A DNA stretch of 64,000 nt from Leucaena leucocephala (taxonomy: Eukaryota; Streptophyta; Magnoliopsida; Fabales; Fabaceae): positions 22,070,962-22,134,961 of the forward strand of contig CM073522.1 of assembly GCA_037074615.1 (NCBI GenBank), in the 5' to 3' direction. Below, piece after piece: positions 8,534-20,413 of the stretch. The notes under the pieces are model-generated. The model saw only the letters and a program-made list of their open reading frames with translations, did no database searches and was not told the DNA's origin. Position 1 is the stretch's first letter; each line of letters begins with the position of its first letter. A program made the translations under genes and the position numbers.

Positions 8534-10261
8534 CTTTTTGCCTCCGAAATCCGTGCGAGTCCAAACTCCGCAGTTAAGCGTGCTTGGGCGAGAGTAGTAC
8601 TAGGATGGGTGACCTCCTGGGAAGTCCTCGTGTTGCACCCCCTTTTTGCCTCCGAAATCCGTGCGAGTCCAACCTCCGCAGTTAAGCGTGCTTGGGCGAG
8701 AGTAGTACTAGGATGGGTGACTTCCTGGGAAGTCCTCGTGTTGCACCCCCTTTTTGCCTCCGAAATCCGTGCGAGTCCAACCTCCGCAGTTAAGCGTGCT
8801 TGGGCGAGAGTAGTACTGGGATGGGTGACCTCCTGGGAAGTCCTCGTGTTGCACCCCCTTTTTGCCTCCGAAATCCGTGCGAGTCCAAACTCCGCAGTTA
8901 AGCGTGCTTGGGCGAGAGTAGTACTGGGATGGGTGACCTCCTGGGAAGTCCTCGTGTTGCACCCCCTTTTTGCCTCCGAAATCCGTGCGAGTCCAAACTC
9001 CGCAGTTAAGCGTGCTTGGGCGAGAGTAGTACTGGGATGGGTGACCTCCTGGGAAGTCCTCGTGTTGCACCCCCTTTTTGCCTCCGAAATCCGTGCGAGT
9101 CCAAACTCCGCAGTTAAGCGTGCTTGGGCGAGAGTAGTACTGGGATGGGTGACCTCCTGGGAAGTCCTCGTGTTGCACCCCTTTTTTGCCTCCGAAATCC
9201 GTGCGAGTCCAAACTCCGCAGTTAAGCGTGCTTGGGCGAGAGTAGTACTAGGATGGGTGACCTCCTGGGAAGTCCTCGTGTTGCACCCCCTTTTTGCCTC
9301 CGAAATCCGTGCGAGTCCAAACTCCGCAGTTAAGCGTGCTTGGGCGAGAGTAGTACTAGGATGGGTGACCTCCTGGGAAGTCCTCGTGTTGCACCCCCTT
9401 TTTGCCTCCGAAATCCGTGCGAGTCCAAACTCCGCAGTTAAGCGTGCTTGGGCGAGAGTAGTACTAGGATGGGTGACCTCCTGGGAAGTCCTCGTGTTGC
9501 ACCCCCTTTTTGCCTCCGAAATCCGTGCGAGTCCAAACTCCGCAGTTAAGCGTGCTTGGGCGAGAGTAGTACTAGGATGGGTGACCTCCTGGGAAGTCCT
9601 CGTGTTGCACCCCCTTTTTGCCTCCGAAATCCGTGCGAGTCCAACCTCCGCAGTTAAGCGTGCTTGGGCGAGAGTAGTACTGGGATGGGTGACCTCCTGG
9701 GAAGTCCTCGTGTTGCACCCCCTTTTTGCCTCCGAAATCCGTGCGAGTCCAAACTCCGCAGTTAAGCGTGCTTGGGCGAGAGTAGTACTGGGATAGGTGA
9801 CCTCCTGGGAAGTCCTCGTGTTACACCCCCTTTTTGCCTCCGAAATCCGTGCGAGTCCAAACTCCGCAGTTAAGCGTGCTTGGGCGAGAGTAGTACTGGG
9901 ATGGGTGACCTCCTGGGAAGTCCTCGTGTTGCACCCCCTTTTTGCCTCCGAAATCCGTGCGAGTCCAAACTCCGCAGTTAAGCGTGCTTGGGCGAGAGTA
10001 GTACTGGGATGGGTGACCTCCTGGGAAGTCCTCGTGTTGCACCCCCTTTTTGCCTCCGAAATCCGTGCGAGTCCAACCTCCGCAGTTAAGCGTGCTTGGG
10101 CGAGAGTAGTACTATGATGGGTGACCTCCTGGGAAGTCCTCGTGTTGCACCCCCTTTTTGCCTCCGAAATCCGTGCGAGTCCAAACTCCGCAGTTAAGCG
10201 TGCTTGGACGAGAGTAGTACTAGGATGGGTGACCTCCTGGGAAGTCCTCGTGTTGCACCCC
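8534..10261 (+). repeat. 108-bp 5S-derived satellite, 16 copies
   Basis: Counterpart of the 17-copy array at 3242..5077 but with a different middle: after copy 3 come three G80 copies (the last with T6) and four A80 copies. It ends alike, with G85A+G113A, G80, G80, A43C+G81T, G66A. It has lost one copy net, so the duplication offset drops from 5292 to 5184. Confidence 0.95.
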
Positions 10262-10430
10262 TTTTGGGGCTGCTAAAATCCGTGCGAGTCCAAATCCGCA
10301 GTAAAGAGTGGTGGGGCGACAGTAGGGCAACGATGAGCAGCCAATAGGAATTCCTCGCATTGCACACCTGGTCTTTTATGACGTGATCCGCATGGTCCCT
10401 AATGTAAGTATTGATTGCGATCTCCCTGTC
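10262..10430 (+). other. 169-nt 5S intergenic spacer, type D
   Basis: Type D spacer. Confidence 0.92.
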
Positions 10431-10549
10431 GGGTGCGATCATACCAGCACTAATGCACCGGATCCCATCAGAACTCCGCAGTTAAGCGTGCTTAGGCGAG
10501 AGTAGTACTGGGATGGGTGACCTCCTGGGAAGTCCTCGTGTTGCACCCC
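10431..10549 (+). rRNA. 5S rRNA gene (type D, G64A)
   Basis: Complete copy with A at +64. It opens a 2.9-kb block that recurs at 33615. Confidence 0.92.
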
Positions 10550-10873
10550 CTTTTTGCCTCCGAAATCCGTGCGAGTCCAAACTCCGCAGTTAAGCGTGCT
10601 TGGGCGAGAGTAGTACTGGGATGGGTGACCTCCTGGGAAGTCCTCGTGTTGCACCCCCTTTTTGCCTCCGAAATCCGTGCGAGTCCAACCTCCGCAGTTA
10701 AGCGTGCTTGGGCGAGAGTAGTACTATGATGGGTGACCTCCTGGGAAGTCCTCGTGTTGCACCCCCTTTTTGCCTCCGAAATCCGTGCGAGTCCAAACTC
10801 CGCAGTTAAGCGTGCTTGGACGAGAGTAGTACTAGGATGGGTGACCTCCTGGGAAGTCCTCGTGTTGCACCCC
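10550..10873 (+). repeat. 108-bp 5S-derived satellite, 3 copies
   Basis: Three-copy D-to-D pattern (G80; A43C+G81T; G66A). Confidence 0.95.
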
Positions 10874-11042
10874 TTTTGGGGCTGCTAAAATCCGTGCGAG
10901 TCCAAATCCGCAGTAAAGAGTGGTGGGGCGACAGTAGGGCAACGATGAGCAGCCAATAGGAATTCCTCGCATTGCACACCTGGTCTTTTATGACGTGATC
11001 CGCATGGTCCCTAATGTAAGTATTGATTGCGATCTCCCTGTC
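10874..11042 (+). other. 169-nt 5S intergenic spacer, type D
   Basis: Type D spacer. Confidence 0.92.
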
Positions 11043-11161
11043 GGGTGCGATCATACCAGCACTAATGCACCGGATCCCATCAGAACTCCGCAGTTAAGCG
11101 TGCTTAGGCGAGAGTAGTACTGGGATGGGTGACCTCCTGGGAAGTCCTCGTGTTGCACCCC
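11043..11161 (+). rRNA. 5S rRNA gene (type D, G64A)
   Basis: Complete copy with A at +64. Confidence 0.92.
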
Positions 11162-12133
11162 CTTTTTGCCTCCGAAATCCGTGCGAGTCCAAACTCCGCA
11201 GTTAAGCGTGCTTGGGCGAGAGTAGTACTAGGATGGGTGACTTCCTGGGAAGTCCTCGTGTTGCACCCCCTTTTTGCCTCCGAAATCCGTGCGAGTCCAA
11301 CCTCCGCAGTTAAGCGTGCTTGGGCGAGAGTAGTACTGGGATGGGTGACCTCCTGGGAAGTCCTCGTGTTGCACCCCCTTTTTGCCTCCGAAATCCGTGC
11401 GAGTCCAAACTCCGCAGTTAAGCGTGCTTGGGCGAGAGTAGTACTAGGATGGGTGACCTCATGGGAAGTCCTCGTGTTGCACCCCCTTTTTGCCTCCGAA
11501 ATCCGTGCGAGTCCAAACTCCGCAGTTAAGCGTGCTTGGGCGAGAGTAGTACTGGGATGGGTGACCTCCTGGGAAGTCCTCGTGTTGCACCCCTTTTTTG
11601 CCTCCGAAATCCGTGCGAGTCCAAACTCCGCAGTTAAGCGTGCTTGGCCGAGAGTAGTACTAGGATGGGTGACCTCCTGGGAAGTCCTCGTGTTGCACCC
11701 CCTTTTTGCCTCCGAAATCCGTGCGAGTCCAAACTCCGCAGTTAAGCGTGCTTGGGCGAGAGTAGTACTAGGATGGGTGACCTCCTGGGAAGTCCTCGTG
11801 TTGCACCCCCTTTTTGCCTCCGAAATCCGTGCGAGTCCAAACTCCGCAGTTAAGCGTGCTTGGGCGAGAGTAGTACTAGGATGGGTGACCTCCTGGGAAG
11901 TCCTCGTGTTGCACCCCCTTTTTGCCTCCGAAATCCGTGCGAGTCCAACCTCCGCAGTTAAGCGTGCTTGGGCGAGAGTAGTACTAGGATGGGTGACTTC
12001 CTGGGAAGTCCTCGTGTTGCACCCCCTTTTTGCCTCCGAAATCCGTGCGAGTCCAAACTCCGCAGTTAAGCGTGCTTGGACGAGAGTAGTACTAGGATGG
12101 GTGACCTCCTGGGAAGTCCTCGTGTTGCACCCC
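11162..12133 (+). repeat. 108-bp 5S-derived satellite, 9 copies
   Basis: Copies 1-5 follow the seven-copy D-to-Y order (C92T; A43C; C95A; T6; G66C). Two A80 copies follow, then A43C+C92T and finally G66A before a D spacer. This is a D-to-Y beginning joined to a D-type ending. Confidence 0.95.
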
Positions 12134-12302
12134 TTTTGGGGCTGCTAAAATCCGTGCGAGTCCAACTCCGCAGTAAAGAGTGGTGGGGCGACAGTAGGGC
12201 AACGATGAGCAGCCAATAGGAATTCCTCGCATTGCACACCTGGTCTTTTATGACGTGATCCGCATGGTCCCTAATGTAAGTATTGATTGCGATCTCCCTG
12301 TC
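12134..12302 (+). other. 169-nt 5S intergenic spacer, type D, subtype with C in the relic
   Basis: Type D at -1 and -16, but the degenerate 5S fragment starts AACTCCGCAG-like (one base closer to the true 5S) where the other D spacers have AAATCC. This subtype also precedes 35487, 44668, 46144, 50680, 58060 and 61516, always with a G64 gene. Confidence 0.9.
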
Positions 12303-12421
12303 GGGTGCGATCATACCAGCACTAATGCACCGGATCCCATCAGAACTCCGCAGTTAAGCGTGCTTGGGCGAGAGTAGTACTGGGATGAGTGACCTCCTGG
12401 GAAGTCCTCGTGTTGCACCCC
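12303..12421 (+). rRNA. 5S rRNA gene (type D, G64, private G86A)
   Basis: Complete copy with G64 but a private G-to-A at 12388 (+86), inside box C (GGATGAGTGA in place of GGATGGGTGA). This may weaken TFIIIA contact. The duplicate gene at 35487 lacks the change, so it arose after that duplication or is an assembly error. Confidence 0.9.
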
Positions 12422-13177
12422 CTTTTTGCCTCCGAAATCCGTGCGAGTCCAACCTCCGCAGTTAAGCGTGCTTGGGCGAGAGTAGTACTGGGATGGGTGA
12501 CCTCCTGGGAAGTCCTCGTGTTGCACCCCCTTTTTGCCTCCGAAATCCGTGCGAGTCCAAACTCCGCAGTTAAGCGTGCTTGGGCGAGAGTAGTACTAGG
12601 ATGGGTGACCTCATGGGAAGTCCTCGTGTTGCACCCCCTTTTTGCCTCCGAAATCCGTGCGAGTCCAAACTCCGCAGTTAAGCGTGCTTGGGCGAGAGTA
12701 GTACTGGGATGGGTGACCTCCTGGGAAGTCCTCGTGTTGCACCCCTTTTTTGCCTCCGAAATCCGTGCGAGTCCAAACTCCGCAGTTAAGCGTGCTTGGG
12801 CGAGAGTAGTACTAGGATGGGTGACCTCCTGGGAAGTCCTCGTGTTGCACCCCCTTTTTGCCTCCGAAATCCGTGCGAGTCCAAACTCCGCAGTTAAGCG
12901 TGCTTGGGCGAGAGTAGTACTAGGATGGGTGACCTCCTGGGAAGTCCTCGTGTTGCACCCCCTTTTTGCCTCCGAAATCCGTGCGAGTCCAAACTCCGCA
13001 GTTAAGCGTGCTTGGGCGAGAGTAGTACTAGGATGGGTGACCTCCTGGGAAGTCCTCGTGTTGCACCCCCTTTTTGCCTCCGAAATCCGTGCGAGTCCAA
13101 CCTCCGCAGTTAAGCGTGCTTGGGCGAGAGTAGTACTAGGATGGGTGACCTCCTGGGAAGTCCTCGTGTTGCACCCC
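12422..13177 (+). repeat. 108-bp 5S-derived satellite, 7 copies
   Basis: Order: A43C; C95A; T6; A80; A80; A80; A43C+A80. It resembles the common seven-copy array with the first C92T copy missing and no G66C. Confidence 0.95.
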
Positions 13178-13346
13178 TTTTGGGGCTGCTAAAATCCGTG
13201 CGAGTCCAAATCCGCAGTAAAGAGTGGTGGGGCGACAGTAGGGCAACGATGAGCAGCCAATAGGAATTCCTCGCATTGCACACCTGGTCTTTTATGACGT
13301 GATCCGCATGGTCCCTAATGTAAGTATTGAATGCGATCTCCCTGTA
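13178..13346 (+). other. 169-nt 5S intergenic spacer, type Y
   Basis: Type Y spacer. Confidence 0.92.
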
Positions 13347-13465
13347 GGGTGCGATCATACCAGCACTAATGCACCGGATCCCATCAGAACTCCGCAGTTA
13401 AGCGTGCTTGGGCGAGAGTAGTACTGGGATGGGTGACCTCCTGGGAAGTCCTCGTGTTGCACCCC
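13347..13465 (+). rRNA. 5S rRNA gene (type Y, consensus)
   Basis: Complete consensus copy. It starts a block that recurs at 29403, 16056 nt downstream. Confidence 0.96.
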
Positions 13466-14113
13466 CTTTTTGCCTCCGAAATCCGTGCGAGTCCAAACTC
13501 CGCAGTTAAGCGTGCTTGGGCGAGAGTAGTACTAGGATGGGTGACCTCCTGGGAAGTCCTCGTGTTGCACCCCCTTTTTGCCTCCGAAATCCGTGCGAGT
13601 CCAACCTCCGCAGTTAAGCGTGCTTGGGCGAGAGTAGTACTAGGATGGGTGACTTCCTGGGAAGTCCTCGTGTTGCACCCCCTTTTTGCCTCCGAAATCC
13701 GTGCGAGTCCAACCTCCGCAGTTAAGCGTGCTTGGGCGAGAGTAGTACTGGGATGGGTGACCTCCTGGGAAGTCCTCGTGTTGCACCCCCTTTTTGCCTC
13801 CGAAATCCGTGCGAGTCCAAACTCCGCAGTTAAGCGTGCTTGGGCGAGAGTAGTACTAGGATGGGTGACCTCCTGGGAAGTCCTCGTGTTGCACCCCCTT
13901 TTTGCCTCCGAAATCCGTGCGAGTCCAACCTCCGCAGTTAAGCGTGCTTGGGCGAGAGTAGTACTATGATGGGTGACCTCCTGGGAAGTCCTCGTGTTGC
14001 ACCCCCTTTTTGCCTCCGAAATCCGTGCGAGTCCAAACTCCGCAGTTAAGCGTGCTTGGACGAGAGTAGTACTAGGATGGGTGACCTCCTGGGAAGTCCT
14101 CGTGTTGCACCCC
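13466..14113 (+). repeat. 108-bp 5S-derived satellite, 6 copies
   Basis: Order: A80; A43C+C92T; A43C; A80; A43C+G81T; G66A. Confidence 0.95.
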
Positions 14114-14282
14114 TTTTGGGGCTGCTAAAATCCGTGCGAGTCCAAATCCGCAGTAAAGAGTGGTGGGGCGACAGTAGGGCAACGATGAGCAGCCAATAGG
14201 AATTCCTCGCATTGCACACCTGGTCTTTTATGACGTGATCCGCATGGTCCCTAATGTAAGTATTGATTGCGATCTCCCTGTC
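14114..14282 (+). other. 169-nt 5S intergenic spacer, type D
   Basis: Type D spacer. Confidence 0.92.
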
Positions 14283-14401
14283 GGGTGCGATCATACCAGC
14301 ACTAATGCACCGGATCCCATCAGAACTCCGCAGTTAAGCGTGCTTAGGCGAGAGTAGTACTGGGATGGGTGACCTCCTGGGAAGTCCTCGTGTTGCACCC
14401 C
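14283..14401 (+). rRNA. 5S rRNA gene (type D, G64A)
   Basis: Complete copy with A at +64. Confidence 0.92.
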
Positions 14402-15157
14402 CTTTTTGCCTCCGAAATCCGTGCGAGTCCAAACTCCGCAGTTAAGCGTGCTTGGGCGAGAGTAGTACTAGGATGGGTGACTTCCTGGGAAGTCCTCGTG
14501 TTGCACCCCCTTTTTGCCTCCGAAATCCGTGCGAGTCCAACCTCCGCAGTTAAGCGTGCTTGGGCGAGAGTAGTACTGGGATGGGTGACCTCCTGGGAAG
14601 TCCTCGTGTTGCACCCCCTTTTTGCCTCCGAAATCCGTGCGAGTCCAAACTCCGCAGTTAAGCGTGCTTGGGCGAGAGTAGTACTAGGATGGGTGACCTC
14701 ATGGGAAGTCCTCGTGTTGCACCCCCTTTTTGCCTCCGAAATCCGTGCGAGTCCAAACTCCGCAGTTAAGCGTGCTTGGGCGAGAGTAGTACTGGGATGG
14801 GTGACCTCCTGGGAAGTCCTCGTGTTGCACCCCTTTTTTGCCTCCGAAATCCGTGCGAGTCCAAACTCCGCAGTTAAGCGTGCTTGGCCGAGAGTAGTAC
14901 TAGGATGGGTGACCTCCTGGGAAGTCCTCGTGTTGCACCCCCTTTTTGCCTCCGAAATCCGTGCGAGTCCAAACTCCGCAGTTAAGCGTGCTTGGGCGAG
15001 AGTAGTACTAGGATGGGTGACCTCCTGGGAAGTCCTCGTGTTGCACCCCCTTTTTGCCTCCGAAATCCGTGCGAGTCCAACCTCCGCAGTTAAGCGTGCT
15101 TGGGCGAGAGTAGTACTAGGATGGGTGACCTCCTGGGAAGTCCTCGTGTTGCACCCC
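14402..15157 (+). repeat. 108-bp 5S-derived satellite, 7 copies (standard D-to-Y barcode)
   Basis: Reference example of the commonest array. Copy 1 A80+C92T; 2 A43C+G80; 3 A80+C95A; 4 G80+T6; 5 G66C+A80; 6 A80; 7 A43C+A80 with T4. The same ordered set of variants recurs at 17570, 19658, 22610, 24698, 28478 and 30458. The multi-copy array was therefore duplicated as a block and not assembled monomer by monomer. Confidence 0.95.
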
Positions 15158-15326
15158 TTTTGGGGCTGCTAAAATCCGTGCGAGTCCAAATCCGCAGTAA
15201 AGAGTGGTGGGGCGACAGTAGGGCAACGATGAGCAGCCAATAGGAATTCCTCGCATTGCACACCTGGTCTTTTATGACGTGATCCGCATGGTCCCTAATG
15301 TAAGTATTGAATGCGATCTCCCTGTA
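15158..15326 (+). other. 169-nt 5S intergenic spacer, type Y
   Basis: Type Y spacer. Confidence 0.92.
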
Positions 15327-15445
15327 GGGTGCGATCATACCAGCACTAATGCACCGGATCCCATCAGAACTCCGTAGTTAAGCGTGCTTGGGCGAGAGTA
15401 GTACTGGGATGGGTGACCTCCTGGGAAGTCCTCGTGTTGCACCCC
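15327..15445 (+). rRNA. 5S rRNA gene (type Y, private C49T)
   Basis: Complete copy with a private C-to-T at 15375 (+49), just upstream of box A. The duplicate at 31383 is consensus here. Confidence 0.93.
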
Positions 15446-17281
15446 CTTTTTGCCTCCGAAATCCGTGCGAGTCCAAACTCCGCAGTTAAGCGTGCTTGGG
15501 CGAGAGTAGTACTAGGATGGGTGACCTCCTGGGAAGTCCTCGTGTTGCACCCCCTTTTTGCCTCCGAAATCCGTGCGAGTCCAACCTCCGCAGTTAAGCG
15601 TGCTTGGGCGAGAGTAGTACTAGGATGGGTGACTTCCTGGGAAGTCCTCGTGTTGCACCCCCTTTTTGCCTCCGAAATCCGTGCGAGTCCAACCTCCGCA
15701 GTTAAGCGTGCTTGGGCGAGAGTAGTACTGGGATGGGTGACCTCCTGGGAAGTCCTCGTGTTGCACCCCCTTTTTGCCTCCGAAATCCGTGCGAGTCCAA
15801 ACTCCGCAGTTAAGCGTGCTTGGGCGAGAGTAGTACTAGGATGGGTGACCTCCTGGGAAGTCCTCGTGTTGCACCCCCTTTTTGCCTCCGAAATCCGTGC
15901 GAGTCCAACCTCCGCAGTTAAGCGTGCTTGGGCGAGAGTAGTACTGGGATGGGTGACCTCCTGGGAAGTCCTCGTGTTGCACCCCCTTTTTGCCTCCGAA
16001 ATCCGTGCGAGTCCAAACTCCGCAGTTAAGCGTGCTTGGGCGAGAGTAGTACTGGGATGGGTGACCTCCTGGGAAGTCCTCGTGTTGCACCCCCTTTTTG
16101 CCTCCGAAATCCGTGCGAGTCCAAACTCCGCAGTTAAGCGTGCTTGGGCGAGAGTAGTACTGGGATGGGTGACCTCCTGGGAAGTCCTCGTGTTGCACCC
16201 CTTTTTTGCCTCCGAAATCCGTGCGAGTCCAAACTCCGCAGTTAAGCGTGCTTGGGCGAGAGTAGTACTAGGATGGGTGACCTCCTGGGAAGTCCTCGTG
16301 TTGCACCCCCTTTTTGCCTCCGAAATCCGTGCGAGTCCAAACTCCGCAGTTAAGCGTGCTTGGGCGAGAGTAGTACTAGGATGGGTGACCTCCTGGGAAG
16401 TCCTCGTGTTGCACCCCCTTTTTGCCTCCGAAATCCGTGCGAGTCCAAACTCCGCAGTTAAGCGTGCTTGGGCGAGAGTAGTACTAGGATGGGTGACCTC
16501 CTGGGAAGTCCTCGTGTTGCACCCCCTTTTTGCCTCCGAAATCCGTGCGAGTCCAAACTCCGCAGTTAAGCGTGCTTGGGCGAGAGTAGTACTAGGATGG
16601 GTGACCTCCTGGGAAGTCCTCGTGTTGCACCCCCTTTTTGCCTCCGAAATCTGTGCGAGTCCAACCTCCGCAGTTAAGCGTGCTTGGGCGAGAGTAGTAC
16701 TGGGATGGGTGACCTCCTGGGAAGTCCTCGTGTTGCACCCCCTTTTTGCCTCCGAAATCCGTGCGAGTCCAAACTCCGCAGTTAAGCGTGCTTGGGCGAG
16801 AGTAGTACTGGGATAGGTGACCTCCTGGGAAGTCCTCGTGTTGCACCCCCTTTTTGCCTCCGAAATCCGTGCGAGTCCAAACTCCGCAGTTAAGCGTGCT
16901 TGGGCGAGAGTAGTACTAGGATGGGTGACCTCCTGGGAAGTCCTCGTGTTGCACCCCCTTTTTGCCTCCGAAATCCGTGCGAGTCCAACCTCCGCAGTTA
17001 AGCGTGCTTGGGCGAGAGTAGTACTAGGATGGGTGACTTCCTGGGAAGTCCTCGTGTTGCACCCCCTTTTTGCCTCCGAAATCCGTGCGAGTCCAACCTC
17101 CGCAGTTAAGCGTGCTTGGGCGAGAGTAGTACTGGGATGGGTGACCTCCTGGGAAGTCCTCGTGTTGCACCCCCTTTTTGCCTCCGAAATCCGTGCGAGT
17201 CCAAACTCCGCAGTTAAGCGTGCTTGGACGAGAGTAGTACTAGGATGGGTGACCTCCTGGGAAGTCCTCGTGTTGCACCCC
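15446..17281 (+). repeat. 108-bp 5S-derived satellite, 17 copies
   Basis: Copies 1-5 as in 3242..5077, but the later part differs. Four A80 copies follow the T6 copy, then A43C, then a G85A copy without G113A, A80, A43C+C92T, A43C, G66A. A private C-to-T lies at 16652 in one 30-nt spacer. Confidence 0.95.
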
Positions 17282-17450
17282 TTTTGGGGCTGCTAAAATC
17301 CGTGCGAGTCCAAATCCGCAGTAAAGAGTGGTGGGGCGACAGTAGGGCAACGATGAGCAGCCAATAGGAATTCCTCGCATTGCACACCTGGTCTTTTATG
17401 ACGTGATCCGCATGGTCCCTAATGTAAGTATTGATTGCGATCTCCCTGTC
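17282..17450 (+). other. 169-nt 5S intergenic spacer, type D
   Basis: Type D spacer. Confidence 0.92.
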
Positions 17451-17569
17451 GGGTGCGATCATACCAGCACTAATGCACCGGATCCCATCAGAACTCCGCA
17501 GTTAAGCGTGCTTAGGCGAGAGTAGTACTGGGATGGGTGACCTCGTGGGAAGTCCTCGTGTTGCACCCC
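17451..17569 (+). rRNA. 5S rRNA gene (type D, G64A, private C95G)
   Basis: Complete copy with A at +64 and a private C-to-G at 17545 (+95), inside box C. It carries two departures from consensus in promoter boxes and is among the least likely genes here to be active. Confidence 0.9.
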
Positions 17570-18325
17570 CTTTTTGCCTCCGAAATCCGTGCGAGTCCAA
17601 ACTCCGCAGTTAAGCGTGCTTGGGCGAGAGTAGTACTAGGATGGGTGACTTCCTGGGAAGTCCTCGTGTTGCACCCCCTTTTTGCCTCCGAAATCCGTGC
17701 GAGTCCAACCTCCGCAGTTAAGCGTGCTTGGGCGAGAGTAGTACTGGGATGGGTGACCTCCTGGGAAGTCCTCGTGTTGCACCCCCTTTTTGCCTCCGAA
17801 ATCCGTGCGAGTCCAAACTCCGCAGTTAAGCGTGCTTGGGCGAGAGTAGTACTAGGATGGGTGACCTCATGGGAAGTCCTCGTGTTGCACCCCCTTTTTG
17901 CCTCCGAAATCCGTGCGAGTCCAAACTCCGCAGTTAAGCGTGCTTGGGCGAGAGTAGTACTGGGATGGGTGACCTCCTGGGAAGTCCTCGTGTTGCACCC
18001 CTTTTTTGCCTCCGAAATCCGTGCGAGTCCAAACTCCGCAGTTAAGCGTGCTTGGCCGAGAGTAGTACTAGGATGGGTGACCTCCTGGGAAGTCCTCGTG
18101 TTGCACCCCCTTTTTGCCTCCGAAATCCGTGCGAGTCCAAACTCCGCAGTTAAGCGTGCTTGGGCGAGAGTAGTACTAGGATGGGTGACCTCCTGGGAAG
18201 TCCTCGTGTTGCACCCCCTTTTTGCCTCCGAAATCCGTGCGAGTCCAACCTCCGCAGTTAAGCGTGCTTGGGCGAGAGTAGTACTAGGATGGGTGACCTC
18301 CTGGGAAGTCCTCGTGTTGCACCCC
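17570..18325 (+). repeat. 108-bp 5S-derived satellite, 7 copies (standard D-to-Y barcode)
   Basis: Same ordered variants as 14402..15157. Confidence 0.95.
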
Positions 18326-18494
18326 TTTTGGGGCTGCTAAAATCCGTGCGAGTCCAAATCCGCAGTAAAGAGTGGTGGGGCGACAGTAGGGCAACGATGA
18401 GCAGCCAATAGGAATTCCTCGCATTGCACACCTGGTCTTTTATGACGTGATCCGCATGGTCCCTAATGTAAGTATTGAATGCGATCTCCCTGTA
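18326..18494 (+). other. 169-nt 5S intergenic spacer, type Y
   Basis: Type Y spacer. Confidence 0.92.
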
Positions 18495-18613
18495 GGGTGC
18501 GATCATACCAGCACTAATGCACCGGATCCCATCAGAACTCCGCAGTTAAGCGTGCTTGGGCGAGAGTAGTACTGGGATGGGTGACCTCCTGGGAAGTCCT
18601 CGTGTTGCACCCC
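18495..18613 (+). rRNA. 5S rRNA gene (type Y, consensus)
   Basis: Complete consensus copy. Confidence 0.96.
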
Positions 18614-19369
18614 CTTTTTGCCTCCGAAATCCGTGCGAGTCCAAACTCCGCAGTTAAGCGTGCTTGGGCGAGAGTAGTACTAGGATGGGTGACCTCCTGG
18701 GAAGTCCTCGTGTTGCACCCCCTTTTTGCCTCCGAAATCCGTGCGAGTCCAACCTCCGCAGTTAAGCGTGCTTGGGCGAGAGTAGTACTGGGATGGGTGA
18801 CCTCCTGGGAAGTCCTCGTGTTGCACCCCCTTTTTGCCTCCGAAATCCGTGCGAGTCCAAACTCCGCAGTTAAGCGTGCTTGGGCGAGCGTAGTACTGGG
18901 ATAGGTGACCTCCTGGGAAGTCCTCGTGTTGCACCCCCTTTTTGCCTCCGAAATCCGTGCGAGTCCAAACTCCGCAGTTAAGCGTGCTTGGGCGAGAGTA
19001 GTACTAGGATGGGTGACCTCCTGGGAAGTCCTCGTGTTGCACCCCCTTTTTGCCTCCGAAATCCGTGCGAGTCCAACCTCCGCAGTTAAGCGTGCTTGGG
19101 CGAGAGTAGTACTAGGATGGGTGACTTCCTGGGAAGTCCTCGTGTTGCACCCCCTTTTTGCCTCCGAAATCCGTGCGAGTCCAACCTCCGCAGTTAAGCG
19201 TGCTTGGGCGAGAGTAGTACTGGGATGGGTGACCTCCTGGGAAGTCCTCGTGTTGCACCCCCTTTTTGCCTCCGAAATCCGTGCGAGTCCAAACTCCGCA
19301 GTTAAGCGTGCTTGGACGAGAGTAGTACTAGGATGGGTGACCTCCTGGGAAGTCCTCGTGTTGCACCCC
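18614..19369 (+). repeat. 108-bp 5S-derived satellite, 7 copies (Y-to-D)
   Basis: Order: A80; A43C; G85A; A80; A43C+C92T; A43C; G66A. The G80 copy just before G85A-bearing sequence has a private A-to-C at 18889 (+71). The sister array at 23654..24409 lacks it. Confidence 0.95.
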
Positions 19370-19538
19370 TTTTGGGGCTGCTAAAATCCGTGCGAGTCCA
19401 AATCCGCAGTAAAGAGTGGTGGGGCGACAGTAGGGCAACGATGAGCAGCCAATAGGAATTCCTCGCATTGCACACCTGGTCTTTTATGACGTGATCCGCA
19501 TGGTCCCTAATGTAAGTATTGATTGCGATCTCCCTGTC
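19370..19538 (+). other. 169-nt 5S intergenic spacer, type D
   Basis: Type D spacer. Confidence 0.92.
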
Positions 19539-19657
19539 GGGTGCGATCATACCAGCACTAATGCACCGGATCCCATCAGAACTCCGCAGTTAAGCGTGCT
19601 TAGGCGAGAGTAGTACTGGGATGGGTGACCTCCTGGGAAGTCCTCGTGTTGCACCCC
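19539..19657 (+). rRNA. 5S rRNA gene (type D, G64A)
   Basis: Complete copy with A at +64. Confidence 0.92.
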
Positions 19658-20413
19658 CTTTTTGCCTCCGAAATCCGTGCGAGTCCAAACTCCGCAGTTA
19701 AGCGTGCTTGGGCGAGAGTAGTACTAGGATGGGTGACTTCCTGGGAAGTCCTCGTGTTGCACCCCCTTTTTGCCTCCGAAATCCGTGCGAGTCCAACCTC
19801 CGCAGTTAAGCGTGCTTGGGCGAGAGTAGTACTGGGATGGGTGACCTCCTGGGAAGTCCTCGTGTTGCACCCCCTTTTTGCCTCCGAAATCCGTGCGAGT
19901 CCAAACTCCGCAGTTAAGCGTGCTTGGGCGAGAGTAGTACTAGGATGGGTGACCTCATGGGAAGTCCTCGTGTTGCACCCCCTTTTTGCCTCCGAAATCC
20001 GTGCGAGTCCAAACTCCGCAGTTAAGCGTGCTTGGGCGAGAGTAGTACTGGGATGGGTGACCTCCTGGGAAGTCCTCGTGTTGCACCCCTTTTTTGCCTC
20101 CGAAATCCGTGCGAGTCCAAACTCCGCAGTTAAGCGTGCTTGGCCGAGAGTAGTACTAGGATGGGTGACCTCCTGGGAAGTCCTCGTGTTGCACCCCCTT
20201 TTTGCCTCCGAAATCCGTGCGAGTCCAAACTCCGCAGTTAAGCGTGCTTGGGCGAGAGTAGTACTAGGATGGGTGACCTCCTGGGAAGTCCTCGTGTTGC
20301 ACCCCCTTTTTGCCTCCGAAATCCGTGCGAGTCCAACCTCCGCAGTTAAGCGTGCTTGGGCGAGAGTAGTACTAGGATGGGTGACCTCCTGGGAAGTCCT
20401 CGTGTTGCACCCC
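19658..20413 (+). repeat. 108-bp 5S-derived satellite, 7 copies (standard D-to-Y barcode)
   Basis: Same ordered variants as 14402..15157. Confidence 0.95.
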
